A DNA stretch of 64,000 bases from Alviniconcha marisindica. Lineage: Eukaryota; Mollusca; Gastropoda; Provannidae. Both the position numbers and the translations under genes were made by a program. This document shows, piece by piece, positions 1 to 12,912 of the stretch (positions are counted from its first letter, which is position 1; every line of letters starts with the position of its first letter). The notes below the pieces were generated by a model. The model did no database searches. It was not told where the DNA came from and saw only the letters and a program-made list of their open reading frames with translations. The DNA is taken from positions 170,001-234,000 of the forward strand of contig JABMCL010001566.1 of NCBI GenBank assembly GCA_018857735.1, read 5' to 3'.

Positions 1-213
1 ACACGACTCTCTCTAGGCTGTGGTCCATCCACACGACTCTCTCTAGGCTGTGGTCCATCCACACGACTCTCTCTAGGCTGTGGTCCATCCACACGACTCG
101 CTAGGCTGTGGTCCATCCACACGATTCTCTCTAGGCTGTGGTCCATCCACACGACTCTCTCTAGGCTGTGGTCCATCCACACGACTCTCTCTAGGCTGTG
201 GTCCATCCACACG
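1..213. repeat. 30-bp minisatellite, 7 copies, cut by the window edge
   Basis: Unit begins acacgactctctctaggctg; seven near-identical copies, the fourth with a 2-bp deletion. The array probably extends to the left. Confidence 0.97.
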
Positions 214-443
214 GCACATGACAACAAACCACAGGGGGTGACCGGAACCCAGCGTCAGCCAATCATATCACTGGTTTCAAAGCCATCCGCGTAAGCCAAT
301 CATATTTCTGGTTTCAAAGCCACCACAAGCGTGCCTCAGCTCCGTATTATTAATTTAAAAAAAAACACTTTACACGCACGCACACGACAAAAAAACACTC
401 TCTACAAAAACAGCATTTTTCTAACATACGTATAGACAAAAAT

Positions 444-445
<2 letters not shown>
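214..445. repeat. Short duplication in otherwise unremarkable sequence
   Basis: Two ~37-bp copies starting agccaatcatat and ending ggtttcaaagcca at about 257-324. Nothing else recognised. Confidence 0.7.
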
Positions 446-509
<64 letters not shown>

Positions 510-573
510 TCTGAAATCACCCTGCGTGCTTGACAGGGCGTTACAATCCAATTACTAACCCTCTCTCTCTCTC
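446..573. repeat. (CT)n tract followed by a dispersed-repeat tail
   Basis: About 65 bp of CT dinucleotides, then 'gacagggcgttacaatcca', which resembles 'gacaggacattaaaatcca' near 62210 and 'gatgggatgttaaaatcca' near 49345. A second short CT run follows at 561. Confidence 0.8.
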
Positions 574-1242
574 TCGTCACGCCTCCGATGCTGACTTAGC
601 AGGCATCTCCCAGAATAGAGCACGTGTACAATATCAGCAGGAATGAAAAATACATCCACACGGCAGCGGCAGCAGCAGCAGTAGCAGCAGCAGCGGTGGA
701 TCCCAGTGTCAGCCTGCCGGTGCCGAGTGAGCGGCGAGCCGGCAGTGCCAGTGCTTGCCATCAGCACCGCGCCCCGTGCAGACCAATGCCAGCCCTTGCT
801 GGGAGTGGGGACGAGACAGACACAGGACACAGATCAATGAGAGGAGGAGGCGACCTGTCCCCTCCCTACCTTCACCACGGCACCACACCGCAGCACCGTG
901 GGGCTGAGGCCCGCTGCTGTTGCTGGTGGTTCTCACAACTCCTCCTCACATTCCACACCGTCAACACAATGCAACCCCAAATTCTACCGGGCCCAACGGG
1001 GCAACCATTAAACCGTATCAGACCCACCGAGCAAACTGCAACCCTAAAACTGATCCTGTCCACGTAACGCAATCCCTACACTCTATCCGGTCCACACGAT
1101 GCAAGTTATAAACCCTATCCTACCCACCGGTCCACACAGTAACATAAACCCAGTCCTACCAAAGTGCAGCCCTAAACTCTACCCGGCTTACACAGTGCTA
1201 CCATAAACCCTATCCTGCCCTCAGTGCAACCCAAATACACAA
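574..1242. other. Non-coding, degenerate C-rich repeats
   Basis: Holds a short (GCA)n run at about 665-697 and, from about 950, decayed copies of a CCCTA-containing unit. The open frames here look compositional and lack splice or family support. Confidence 0.6.
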
Positions 1243-1865
1243 TGCAACCCTAAAGCCTAACCTACAGACAGTGCAACCCAAAACCTACCATGCACATCAA
1301 TACAACCCCGAGGCCTAACCTACACACACAATACAACCTCGAGGCCTAACCTACACACACAATACAACCCCGAGGCCTAACCTACACACACAATACAACC
1401 TCGAGGCCTAACCTACACACACAATACAACCTCGAGGCCTAACCTACACACACAATACAACCCCGAGGCCTAACCTACACACACAATAAACCCGAGGCCT
1501 AACCCACACACACAATACAACCCCGAGGCCTAACCTACACACAAATACAACCCCGAGGCCTAACCTACACACACAATACAATCCCGAGGCCTAACCTACA
1601 CACACAATAAACCCCGAGGCCTAACCTACACACACAATAAACCCCGAGGCCTAACCTACACAGACAATGAAATCCCGAGGCCTAACCTACACAGAAATGC
1701 AACCCCGAGGCCTAACCTACACACACACAATGCAACCCCGAGGCCTAACCTACACACACAATACAACCCCGAGGCCTAACCTACACACACACAATGCAAC
1801 CCCGAGGCCTAACCTACACACAATACAACTCCAAAGCCTAACTTACACACAGTGCAACCCCAAAA
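1243..1865. repeat. 29-31-bp minisatellite, about 20 copies
   Basis: Core cgaggcctaacctacacaca followed by an acaatacaac-type spacer. Length and point variants occur; the edges grade into decayed copies. Confidence 0.96.
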
Positions 1866-1967
1866 CCTATCCTGCACACACAACAACCCAAAAGCCTAAA
1901 ATTGGCACTCCAAAATTTCCCCAACCAAAACCTATTCCCTGCCCAAACCCCTACAACCGGGGACCCA

Positions 1968-2590
1968 TACCCCATACCATACAACTCTGGGCACTTCCAT
2001 GTACTGCCCATACCATACAACTCTGGGCACTTTTCCCTGTACTGCCCATACCATACAACTCTGGGCACTTCCATGTACTGCCCATACCATACAACTCTGG
2101 GCACTTCCATGTACTGCCCATACCATACAACTCTGGGCACTTCCATGTACTGCCCATACCATACAACTCTGGGCACTTCCATGTACTGCCCATACCATGC
2201 AACTCTGGGCACTTCCATGTACTGCCCATATCATGCAACTCTGGGCACTTCCATGTACTGCCCATACCATGCAACTCTGGGTACTTCCATGTACTGGGCA
2301 CTTCCTAGTACTGCCTATACCATACAACTCTGGGCACTTCCTAGTACTGGGCACTTCCATGTACTGCCTATACCATACAACTCTGGGCACTTCCTAGTAC
2401 TGGGCACTTCCATGTACTGCCCATACCATGCAACTCTGGGCACTTCCTAGTACTGGGCACTTCCATGTACTGCCCATACCATACAACTCTGGGCACTTCC
2501 TAGTACTGGGCACTTCCTAGTACTGGGCGCTTCCATGTACTGCCCATACCATGCAACTCTGGGCACTTCCATGTACTGCCCATACTCCGC
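1968..2590. repeat. 37-bp minisatellite, about 15 copies
   Basis: Core catacaactctgggcacttc followed by catgtactgcccatac. The right half mixes in a shorter variant containing cctagtactgggcac. Confidence 0.96.
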
Positions 2591-3892
2591 AAAGTTACAG
2601 TTTGCTGAAGTGTGTCACAGTCGTCCCGACAGACCCTACAACACTGATCATTACACGCACGGTCTTCTTTTTTCAGGTCAGCCGACACGCCCAAACTAAT
2701 ATCAAAGATGTCCCCTACGGAGGGCAAGTCTTCGCTAATATAATGACACCTGACCAAGACAGTGCAACTTTCTGACGGCTGCCAGGCACAAGACCACTGC
2801 ACGGACTTATTCCCGCACAGGGGAGGCAATCCCAAAGCCACGAAACGTTAATCAAAAAGGCCGGTCCCTGGAATAATGAAACTTCCGGACGTCCTCGCCA
2901 GACTACTGACAACGTGTCTGCTCTAACACACGCACGCACACATACACACACGCACGCGCACACACACACCGCAGGACGAAAAGCCCAGTCTGTCTGACCT
3001 GACCAGCGGTGTTCATAGGAAGTAAAAGTAAGCTTAGAGAAGATGTGACGTCCTCAAGTTACAGCACCTGTATTTTCATTTTAATGATTAATATCATGAG
3101 TTTTAAAATATATATTCAGTATTGCAACGAAATTGAATTGTGTGTGTGTGTGTGTGTGTGTGTGGAAAAAATCAAGTAATCTTTTTGCAGCCCTTGTTAA
3201 CGGTGTAAACCCAACTGACGTAATTAGCGGAGTTACACCAAAGATCACACTGGCTGGGTCCAAACACAGTGCACAGTAAATTTAACTCAAAATCTTTCAA
3301 ATCATTATGAAGAACTGGCAGTGTGACGCCACAAGCCCTCCCAAACGAGACTCACTTCCCTGGACAGACCGACAAGCAGACAATCCATCACCAGCCCTAT
3401 GCATTGCAGCAAAGCGACAGATTGCAGTCCCTCGCCAGCACTGTTGGCACACCTCCAATGTAGGCCAGCTTCCGTGATCGTCATTGGCTCGGCGGGTCAC
3501 CGCGGATGACTGGGCTAACAGTGGCGACCGATGACGGCGAGTAAGCGAGAGGAAAGAAAGGCGTGTGGCTGCCGGTTCCAGAGCACGTGCCCACGCCGCC
3601 CTGCCTGTCCCACTTACTGCCGTCGGATTCAGGCACAGGTGTGTGTGGAACCAAGCTGGCATCCACCAAGACTGCCACCCACTTGTAAAAGAAGTGATGG
3701 GCGACACGCATCACTTCACCACAGCCTGTGTGATTTTCACAATACATGAGGAACTCCTCCAAGCAGCTGCAGGGTCAAAGGTGGCCGGGGGAGCGGGGGT
3801 GGAGACAAAGACAGAAAGGGCAGTGCCAAAGATATATCTGTCCACCCCCACCACTTGCAGCGCCATCACCAGGTTGCAGCAGCGGACGGGCC
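2591..3892. other. Unique-looking intergenic sequence
   Basis: CA tract at about 2928-2968 and GT tract at about 3140-3163. I see no supported gene; the longest open frame (3297-3707, -) has no family resemblance. Confidence 0.6.
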
Positions 3893-4690
3893 AATTAAGG
3901 GTGTCTGTGTTAAAGTGGATGTCTGTGTTAAAGTGGAGGGACGCGAACAGACCAACTAAAAAAGGGGAGGGACGCGGACAGACCAATTAGGGGTGTCTGT
4001 GTTGAAGTGGATGTCTGTGTTAAAGTGGAGGGACGCCGACAGACAGATTAGGGGTGTCGGTGTTAAAGTGGATGTCGGTGTTAAAGTGGAGGGACGCGGA
4101 CAGACTAATCAGGGGTGTCTGTGTTGAAGTGGATGTCGGTGTTAAAGTGAAGGGACACGGACAGACCAATCAGGGGTGTCTGTGTTGAAGTGGATGTCGG
4201 TGTTAAAGTGAAGGGACACGGACAGACCAATCAGGGGTGTCTGTGTTGAAGTGGATGTCTGTGTTAAAGTGGAGGGACGCGGACAGACAAATTAGGGGTG
4301 TCGGTGTTAAAGTGGATGTCGGTGTTAAAGTGAAGGGACACGGACAGACCAATTAGGGGTGTCGGTGTTAAAGTGGATGTCTGTGTTAAAGTGGAGGGAC
4401 GCGGACAGACCAATTAAGGGTGTCTGTGTTAAAGGGGAGGGACGCGGACAGACCAATCAGGGGTGTCTGTGTTGAAGTGGATGTCGGTGTTAAAGTGGAG
4501 AGACGCGGACAGACCAATTAGGAGTGTCTGTGTTAAGTGTTAAAGGGGAGAGACGCGGACAGACCAATTAACGGTGTCTGTGTTAAGGTGGGGGGACGTG
4601 GCATACGGGCAATTAACTGTGTTAAGTGTTAAAGGGGAGAGACGCGGACAGACCAATTAACGGTGTCTGTGTTAAGGTGGGGGGACGTGG
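3893..4690. repeat. About 61-bp minisatellite, 11-13 copies
   Basis: Units contain gggacgcggacagaccaatt, then ggggtgtctgtgtt and a GTTAAAGTGGA-type end. Right-hand copies are shorter and duplicated as a pair (4530-4690). Confidence 0.94.
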
Positions 4691-5130
4691 CATACGGGTA
4701 ATGAGCTGTGGGGCCAGGGGCAGAGCCAGCCTGTCAGTCGCTCCGGGCTGCACGTGCCAGCATCTCAATCAGCACAGCCACAGAGGCCGCCAGGCTTTTT
4801 CCCCGTCACCCGTCACTTCACTCCGACTCCAACTGTACCATGTAGCGTACACATCGATCGGCATGCTGTTTTGCACAGTGAAAACGCTCATTCTAACCCA
4901 GCGCGTCAGCATGCTCAAAGTACGGTAGAACACTAGAACAGTACTCGGCACTGTGGGCGTGGTTTGCAGACAGAGGGGTGAGGCACGGCGGGGTGGGCTA
5001 AGCGAGCCCGCTAAGCGACTGGCAAGGACGACTGCACCTGACACCACCATGCTTCCTCACACCAACACAGATGGGGTCCACACGTGCGGGACGGACACAG
5101 GAACAACTGCTAACCCGAAACAGCAGCAGT
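4691..5130. other. Unique GC-moderate sequence
   Basis: No gene, repeat family or RNA recognised. Confidence 0.55.
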
Positions 5131-5412
5131 GAACACCACCCACCACGCCAGGAGCGGTGCAAGGACGCTGCTAAAACAACAATATCAACAACAACTACAA
5201 CAGCGACAACAAACACACCACGGTCAGTAAACACCCACCCACCACGCCAGAAGAGGTGCAAAGACGCTGCTAAAACAACAGTATCAACAACAACAGCAAC
5301 TACAACAGCGAAAACAAACACACCACGGTCAGTAAACACCCACCCACCACGCCAGAAGAGGCGCGAGGACGCTGCTAAAACAACAGTATCAACAACAACA
5401 ACAGCGACACAG
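5131..5412. repeat. Three tandem copies of a ~93-111-bp unit
   Basis: Each copy starts cacccaccacgccag and continues with acgctgctaaaacaacaata/g and CAA-rich sequence. Confidence 0.9.
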
Positions 5413-5509
5413 CACGGTCACCAGGCTTTTAACTGTGCAACTGGTCACCTCGTCTTCAGACGGACTATCAGTACACCATGCAAAAGAAGACGAAGGGATC
5501 ACAATGGAC

Positions 5510-5510
<1 letters not shown>

Positions 5511-5567
<57 letters not shown>
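5511..5567. repeat. (AT)n microsatellite
   Basis: About 57 bp of pure AT dinucleotide. Confidence 0.98.
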
Positions 5568-5569
<2 letters not shown>

Positions 5570-6154
5570 CACACGTGTATATTATGTATAATTATATAAA
5601 CATGTAGGTCCGTGGATTCACCGACGGACCTGAAGGTGGGATGGACGGGCGGGAAGCCTAAAGTGCCGGAATAATCATCAACACGATTGTGGGCATTTAA
5701 GGAAGAGAAGAAGAGAAGAAGCGTCCGCTGCCCGTGTTGACGGAGTGCTGTCTGTCCCGGCAGCGGACTGACTGTGCAAGCACTGCCCCAGGCTGGCCAG
5801 CAGCACTCTTCACTTCCGCCACACAACAAGGCCGGTGTCCACTGAAGCCATGCACACACCTTTTACAGCATCACAGCCACGGTGTGTGTGTGTTGGTGGG
5901 GGGACGTTTCGCACCACCTATTACGTATGCTCCACCCCGCACGCCTGTACACATGGACCTACATAGACGTTCTTATATATATATATATAAATTCCTTGCC
6001 TGTACATCTTCTCTTCACAGGGCTGAACAACAAACACACAGGCCCCAGAAGAGGATATGCAAAGGAACAGACCAATACACAAAATCTACACTGACTGGAA
6101 GAGGTGATTTTAACTGTACAAGACTTTTACTGGTCTGAAAGCACACGCGAAGGG
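5568..6154. other. Unique-looking intergenic sequence
   Basis: A short TA run at about 5974-5988. Nothing else recognised. Confidence 0.55.
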
Positions 6155-7590
6155 CGTTTGGTGACGGCACTACAGACACGACCACTGACGTTTGGTGACG
6201 GCACTACAGACACGACCACTGACGTTTGGTGACGGCACTACCGACACGACCACTGAAGTTTGGTGACGGCACTACAGACACGACCACTGACGTTTGGTGA
6301 CGGCACTACAGACACGACAACTGACGTTTGGTGACGGCACTACAGACACGACCACTGACGTTTGGTGACGGCACTACAGACACGACCACTGACGTTTGGT
6401 GACGGCACTACAGACACGACAACTGACGTTTGGTGACGGCACTACAGACACGACCACTGACGTTTGGTGACGGCACTACAGACACGACCAGCTGACGTTT
6501 GGTGACGGCACTACACACGAACTGACGTTTGGTGACGGCACACAGACACCAGCTGACGTTTGGTGACGGCACTACAGACACGACCAGCTGACGTTTGGTG
6601 ACGGCACTACAGACACGACCACTGACGTTTGGTGACGGCACTAAAAGACACGACCAGCTGACGTTTGGTGACGGCACTACACTACGGACACGACCAGCAG
6701 ACGTTTGGTGACGGCACTACAGACACGACCAGCTGACGTTTGGTGACGGCACTACACTACAGACACGACTAGCTGACGTTTGGTGACGGCACTACACTAC
6801 GGACATGACCAGCTGACGTTTGGTGACGGCACTACACTACGGACATGACCAGCTGACGTTTGGTGACGGCACTACACTACGGACACGACCAGCTGACGTT
6901 TGGTGACGGCACTACACTACGGACACGACCAGCAGACGTTTGGTGACGGCACTACACTACGGACACGACCAGCTGACGTTTGGTGACGGCACTACACTAC
7001 GGACACGACCAGCAGACGTTTGGTGACGGCACTACACTACGGACACGACCAGCTGACGTTTGGTGACGGCACTACACTACGGACACGACCAGCAGACGTT
7101 TGGTGACGGCACTACACTACGGACATGACCAGCTGACGTTTGGTGACGGCACTACAGACACGACCAGCTGACGTTTGGTGACGGCACTACACTACGGACA
7201 TGACCAGCAGACGTTTGGTGACGGCACTACAGACACGACCAGCTGACGTTTGGTGACGGCACTACTAGACACGACCAGCTGACGTTTGGTGACGGCACTA
7301 CACTACGGACACGACCAGCTGACGTTTGGTGACGGCACTACAGACACGACCAGCTGACGTTTGGTGACGGATACAGACAGACCAGCGACGTTTGGTGACG
7401 GCCCGTTTTACCCCAGACGCCCTGAACGTTTGGTGACGGCACTACACTGGACACGCCACAGCGTTTGGTGAGGCACTCCTCGGACATGACCCGCTGACGT
7501 TTGTCGCCTACAGACAGACCAGCTGATTTGGTGACGGCACTACACTACGGACTGACCACAGACGTTTGGTACACGGACTGACAGCAGACG
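6155..7590. repeat. 33-41-bp minisatellite, about 38 copies, decaying at the right end
   Basis: Invariant core gacgtttggtgacggcacta, followed by cagacacgaccact, cagacacgaccagct or cactacggacacgaccagct. Middle copies alternate two variants; from about 7360 units lose bases irregularly. Confidence 0.96.
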
Positions 7591-7681
7591 TTCTGGTGTT
7601 CAGATGCTCGTGTGGAGTACACTGTACCCTTGTAGTTTCACTTCCCCAGGGAGCGATGCCTGTAGTCGTCCACTCCACTAG

Positions 7682-7685
<4 letters not shown>

Positions 7686-7712
<27 letters not shown>

Positions 7713-7723
7713 CTTGCGTGCGT

Positions 7724-7756
<33 letters not shown>
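7686..7756. repeat. (GT)n microsatellite
   Basis: GT dinucleotides with a short interruption at about 7713-7725. Confidence 0.97.
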
Positions 7757-7758
<2 letters not shown>

Positions 7759-7925
7759 CATGGTTACATGTTGTAGCATGTACCTACAGCCGACCATTCC
7801 TCTCGGCCACCCCTCACTCGACAGTTACTTATCGCCTTATTATCCAGTGAGAAAAAACGTGTCGCACGGGGAAGCTGTGTGAACAGGGAGGTGGTGCTGG
7901 GCTCTCGTAGCTGGATGTCTTGTTG

Positions 7926-8296
7926 CTGAGTTGTTGTCATCAGTTGTCTCTGTGGACACTGTGACTGTGTTCACTACCACAGTTGTCTCTGTGGACACTG
8001 TGACTGTGTTCCCTACAACAGCTGTTTCTGTGGACACTGTGACTGTGTTCCCTACATCAGTTGTCTCTGTGGACACTGTGACTGTGTTCCCTACAACAGT
8101 TGTTTCTGTGGACACTGACTGTGTTCCCTACAACATTTGTTTCTGTGGACATTGACTGTGTTCCCTACATCAGTTGTCTCTGTGGACACTGTGACTGTGT
8201 TCCCTACAACAGTTGTTTCTGTGGACACTGACTGTGTTCCCTACAACAGTAGTTTCTGTGGACACTGTCTTTGTGATTGTGTTCCTACAACGGCTG
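7926..8296. repeat. 36-39-bp minisatellite, about 10 copies
   Basis: Core tctgtggacactgtgactgt followed by gttccctacaacagttg. The unit resembles 'gtttgtggacactgtcttgt' in the SINE-like body near 13305, so it may have grown from such an element. Confidence 0.93.
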
Positions 8297-8976
8297 AACA
8301 TCAAACTGCAGAGTACACCAGATACTCTGCACTTGTCAGTTCCCCGCTACCTTCATGTCGGTTTTTCTGGCGGTGGTCGGTTCTTTTTGGAGTGTCCGAA
8401 AACGTTTGGAGCGAGCGAACTTTGGTATACTGGTAGGTACCCCCCCCCCCTTAATAAACCGTAAGACGTTTATGTGGACGATAAGCACCATGAAACTGCC
8501 CGTACCAAACACAAACACACACACACTGTTTATTCCCTGTGGCTGTGGGGCGGGGGACTGAAGCGTACAGGTATGTAGGAGCCGAGCCGACGACCTGCAA
8601 GGTAAAAGCGGACAGGTGGGACAAGGTGTGCTAGCCGTGTTGGTGTTGAGGCCAGCGGCGCGGTACCTACAAACCTGTACAAGTGTAGTAACACGGGCCG
8701 CATGCACATAGGGCGGACTGGGCCAGCCCCGGGAATGCCGGGACCTCCCGCGAGTGTCTAATGCTCGCCACACAGGCAGGCAGCTGGGGCAACAAGTCGT
8801 CTCCACAGCGGCCTCTGCCTTCTTCACGTCGCCCACACCCACATCACTTACCGCACCGTGCGGGAACAGGCTTTATTGGCTCTTAAATCAACATACGTGT
8901 CACCCCTACCTTTCGCTGTTCACTTCCACGCCTCGTATTTCACAGCCGCTTTTAGCCCGTGTTCACTCTAAAACAC
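8297..8976. other. Unique sequence with a SINE-tail fragment
   Basis: At about 8450-8492 'ttaataaaccgtaagacg ... gtggacgataagcacca' resembles the tails at 13567-13607 and 19367-19403. Nothing coding recognised. Confidence 0.5.
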
Positions 8977-9131
8977 GACACCCCAAAAAAGCTCTTGTGT
9001 AAAAAAAATAAAAAATATATTTGACACCTCAGAATGGCTCTTGTGTAAAACACACGCACACACCACTGACACCCCAGAAAGCTCTTGTGTAAAAAAACAG
9101 AACATCTGACACCCCTGAAAGGCTCTTGTAT
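8977..9131. repeat. Three copies of a ~53-bp unit
   Basis: Each copy holds ctcttgtgtaaaa followed, after an AT-rich or CA-rich stretch, by tgacacccc(a/t)gaaa. Confidence 0.85.
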
Positions 9132-11283
9132 CAAAATAAAAAACCCAAACAATAAGCCGAACATTAGAGCCACTACACCACACTTTACTTTCTGTCACGT
9201 CTGTTGACCCCCCCCCCCCCCCCCCAACTCCGGGCATACAATTATACAGTGTTTCTCCAGCCCAACAGCTGTTGCCGGTGGGTGTGTATGTTTATGCGCT
9301 GACCGTCCCTAGCCCCTGTTGGGGAATGAACTGCCCTACCCCCCCCCCCCCCCCCCCCCAGCAAGCCGTGCACAGGCACCTACACTGCTGACAGCGACAG
9401 TGATCCACCTCCATCTCTCACCTTCCCTGGCCCACTGACCCACAGTCTGTCCCCTTCGCTCAGCTGGTGGCCAACTTTCCTCCCTTGAGTGGAGTTCATA
9501 TCCACGCACATATAGCCACACGTCTAACACGTTCACAATTGTAAACTAGCCTCTAAAAAGACCACGAAAAACAAAAAAACAAAAATAACAGTAAACAGAC
9601 AAATAACAACAACACACACACACACACACACAAGAATAAACAGTAACCCGTAGTTTCTTTCAGTAGAACCCAGTGTTTAGTCTCAACTCAACAAGCGCAC
9701 GCGCAGACACACCTCTTCCAGTCACGATTCTTCTTTCGCACTCAACGCCACCATTCAAGTCCGCCACAGCAGCAGCACCACCACGTTGAACGCGGTGTGT
9801 GTACAATATGATACATGCACGAGAACCGGCTGTCCACGGCACTCCTTTCATCTCAAGCATGCGTGTGACAGAAAAGAAGGCCCGTCTCAGCCCTTACCTT
9901 CAGTTAACAATCCATCACGTCCTGTAGAAGCGTGTACACAATCCCCGCACACACACACACACACACACACGTCGAGGACACCCCTGCTCGGAGCACGAAC
10001 ACGTTCACTGAGGACACCGTGTCACCGACACACACAAACACCTAGTTCACAGGCGGTTGGCCAACTCTCATCACCGAAACCCGACACGGCACTGACAATG
10101 TGCACCTCGGATGAACCTCACAGGCCGTCCCCGTGCAACACAGTCCAGCTCGCAACACCCTGGCCAGCGCCGCTATCCATCCAGCGCGGAGCTGCCACTG
10201 TCCGCTTCATTTTCGCTGCAGTGGAAGGGGCCGGGATTAAAGTGGATTGTCCACCGCCCGTCCGGCCCGCTCTTATCTGGGGCAGTAATCTAGGCTGAAG
10301 ACTGGGGGTGGGTGGGGATTTCGCACGGACACGGGCCCTTCTACCAACTCCACGGCACAAGCGGTTGTGTTGACCCCGGCTAAACACCACCATCCGTCAC
10401 AACTGCCCAATCGGGAAGATGTCGTTTTTTCCCTTCCCGCTAAGTAGAGAGAGGGGAGGGAGGCGCAGTGAGGACTGAACTCCAAGGGGAGGAGGGCGAG
10501 AACGTGCGTCAACCGACACCCCGGGGCAAGCGGCTGTTTCGTCACGACTGGTATTCAGGTCAAACATCCAAAACATCTCGTCACCGCTAAGTCACACGCT
10601 CTCTCCTTGGCAGCACATGAGTAGTTGTGTCCACCCCCCCCCCCCCCCCCTTACCAGGCTAAGTCAACAGCCACATAACATAATACACTCACACACACAC
10701 ACACACACACACACAGAGCGGTGAGCACTGGATGGTTTTCACCAAAGGCAGAAGCCCCCCAAGCAAGCGAGCACAAGAGTGCACAACACGTAACTTCCTG
10801 TCACAGCTCTCGTTCTGTCTCTAACACACTCCAAACCCACACCCCCTTCCATATGAAAAAGGTCAACAACAACCTCTCTCCAACCCCCCCCCCCCCCCCT
10901 CCCCGGGACAGCACTTGTCCAAAGCTTGGCAAGACGACCACAGCCGTTTCTAAGTTGGGTCAGCGCGCACGAAGCGAGCGTGTTTGCCTGGGAGTGCATG
11001 GGACCGGGTGCACGACAACACGGCCTGGCTAAGACAATAGCAGGACCCCCCCCCCCCCCCCCCCCCCCCAGCCGCTTTGGAGTGTCCTCGTCGGGTCAAT
11101 TAGACCGGATTGGAAGGGGCTTGCTCGCTAATTTTCAGGTGAATTGTTCGCAAGTTCCCGCCATGGCCCATGTTTGCAGGCACTGGGAGAGAAACTGACC
11201 GGTAATACTCCTTAAGGCTGAGGGCGGGGGGATGAGAGAGAGGGGGGGGGCGGAGGGAGGGGCGGTTGCCGGTTTGGTTCGGA
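9132..11283. other. GC-richer intergenic or intronic sequence with poly-C runs and CA tracts
   Basis: C homopolymers at about 9209-9225, 9341-9359, 10635-10651, 10886-10899 and 11046-11069; CA tracts at about 9610-9632, 9951-9970 and 10689-10714. No exon could be assigned. It may lie within the RAPGEF2-like gene, but that is not shown. Confidence 0.5.
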
Positions 11284-11299
11284 TCAAACATCCTCCCAC

Positions 11300-11301
11300 G
11301 C

Positions 11302-11334
<33 letters not shown>

Positions 11335-11335
11335 G
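11300..11335. repeat. (GA)n microsatellite
   Basis: GA dinucleotides with one CA interruption. Confidence 0.9.
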
Positions 11336-11625
11336 AAAACAGCAACCGAAAGTCTTCAACTGCATGTTCTGATGTTGTCAAACTGGAAATCAAATGTGTC
11401 CGAAATTCTGCAAACACCCTAGACTCCCGATCTCTCCCGCTCATGAACTAACCAGGTATTCCTAAAGTCTTCAACGGTAAACTGAACTTGGCAATCAAAA
11501 GGTGTACCCCTGAAGATTTTGTTTTGTTCCTAGTATGATGGCAGACTCTCGCGAAGCACGGTTACAGCTCCCCACGGTGAACAAGAAAGAGGGATGGAGA
11601 AAGGAGAGAAAGAGGTGGAGAAGGA

Positions 11626-11834
11626 ATGAGGGGGTGCGACCACTGAGCTAGCGAGCCAGTGACAGCAGCTATCCTGTGTTCGACTCCCGGTAGAGACAGG
11701 GTGAACGACCGACTTTCAGTCCTTGCGACTGAACACTCCTGTGCAACAACACGCCTTATGGTCGTTGCGCACGTTAAAGATTCCACGTTCAACTGCCGAT
11801 AAAAGAAGGCTTAACAGACGGTGGCATGGAAACA

Positions 11835-11882
<48 letters not shown>
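11626..11882 (+). mobile_element. tRNA-derived SINE-like element ending in (TA)n
   Basis: A-box-like gagctagcgagccagtgac, then B-box-like tgttcgactcc at about 11678-11688, a body with gcgcacgttaaagatt, and a terminal TA microsatellite (about 11838-11882). This head-body-microsatellite order is typical of molluscan SINEs. The family name is not claimed. Confidence 0.6.
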
Positions 11883-11883
<1 letters not shown>

Positions 11884-11937
11884 CGTCAATAATAAAATTG
11901 ATTGCAAAATTTTAATCAAAAGAAAGTGATGATGACT

Positions 11938-12912
11938 AAGAAGCGGGAGGGAGGGAAGAGAGGAGAGGGAAGGGAAGAAGAAGAGAGAGAGAGGGAGAGA
12001 GCCTAAGAAGCGGAGAGGGAGAGAGAGAGAGAGAGGGAGAGAGCCTAAGAAGCGGGAGGGAGGGAAGAGAGAGAGAGAGAGGGAGAGAGCCTAAGAAGGG
12101 GAGGGAGGGAAGAGAGAGAGAGAGGGAGAGAGCCTAAGAAGCGGGAGGGAGGGAAGAGAGAGAGAGAGGGAGAGAGCCTAAGAAGCGGGAGGGAGGGAAG
12201 AGAGAGAGAGAGAGAGAGGAGAGAGCCTAAGAAGCGGAGGGAGGAAGAGAGAGAGAGAGAGGGAGAGAGCCTAAGAAGCGGGAGGGAGGAGAGAGAGAGA
12301 GAGAGAGAGGGAGAGAGCGATAACGAAGCGGGAGGGAGGGAAGAGAGAGAGAAGAGAGAGGAGAGGGAGAGAGAGAGAGGTGAGCACCCAGAAATGCAGG
12401 AGGCGGAAGAAGAGATAGAGCGAGAGCCTACACTGGAGGACAAGGAAGCAGAGAGAGAGACCAGAGAGAGCGGAGGAGGAAGATAGAGAGATCGAGAGCC
12501 TTATAGCGGGGGGAAGAGAGAGAGAGGGAGAGAGCCTAAGAAGGGGGAGGGAGGGAAGAGAGAGTGAGAGAGCCTAAGAAGCGGGAGGGAGGGAAGAGAG
12601 AGAGAGAAGGGAGAGAGCCAGAAGGGGAGGGAGGAAGAGAGAGAGAGAGAGGGAGAGCCTAAGAAGGGGAGGGAGGGAAGAGAGAGAGGGAGAGAGCTAA
12701 GAAGGGGAGGGAGGGAAGAAAAGAGAGAGAGGAGAGAGCGTAAGAAGCGGGAGGGAGGGAAGAGAGAGAGAGGAGAGAGCCAGAGGGAGGAGGGAAGAGA
12801 GAGAGAGAGGAGAGAGCCTAAGAAGCGGGAGGGAGGAAAGAGAGAGAGAGAGAGGGAGAGAGCCGAAGAAGCGGGAGGGAGGGAAGAGAGAGAGAAAGCG
12901 AGAGAGTGGGAG
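11938..12912. repeat. Purine-only ~44-bp minisatellite, about 20 copies
   Basis: Units contain gcctaagaagcgggagggag followed by GA dinucleotides. Nearly one kilobase is almost free of pyrimidines apart from 'cct' per unit. Unit length varies by small indels, notably at 12290-12500. Confidence 0.93.

Noticed and set aside
3297..3707. 136-codon - strand frame
   Set aside because: No family resemblance, no splice context; a chance frame in GC-moderate sequence.
10890..10945. Possible RAPGEF2-like exon 4 on the - strand (ag|c ttt gga ...)
   Set aside because: Only SFG matches the family, the acceptor tract is poor and the stretch runs straight into a poly-G run.
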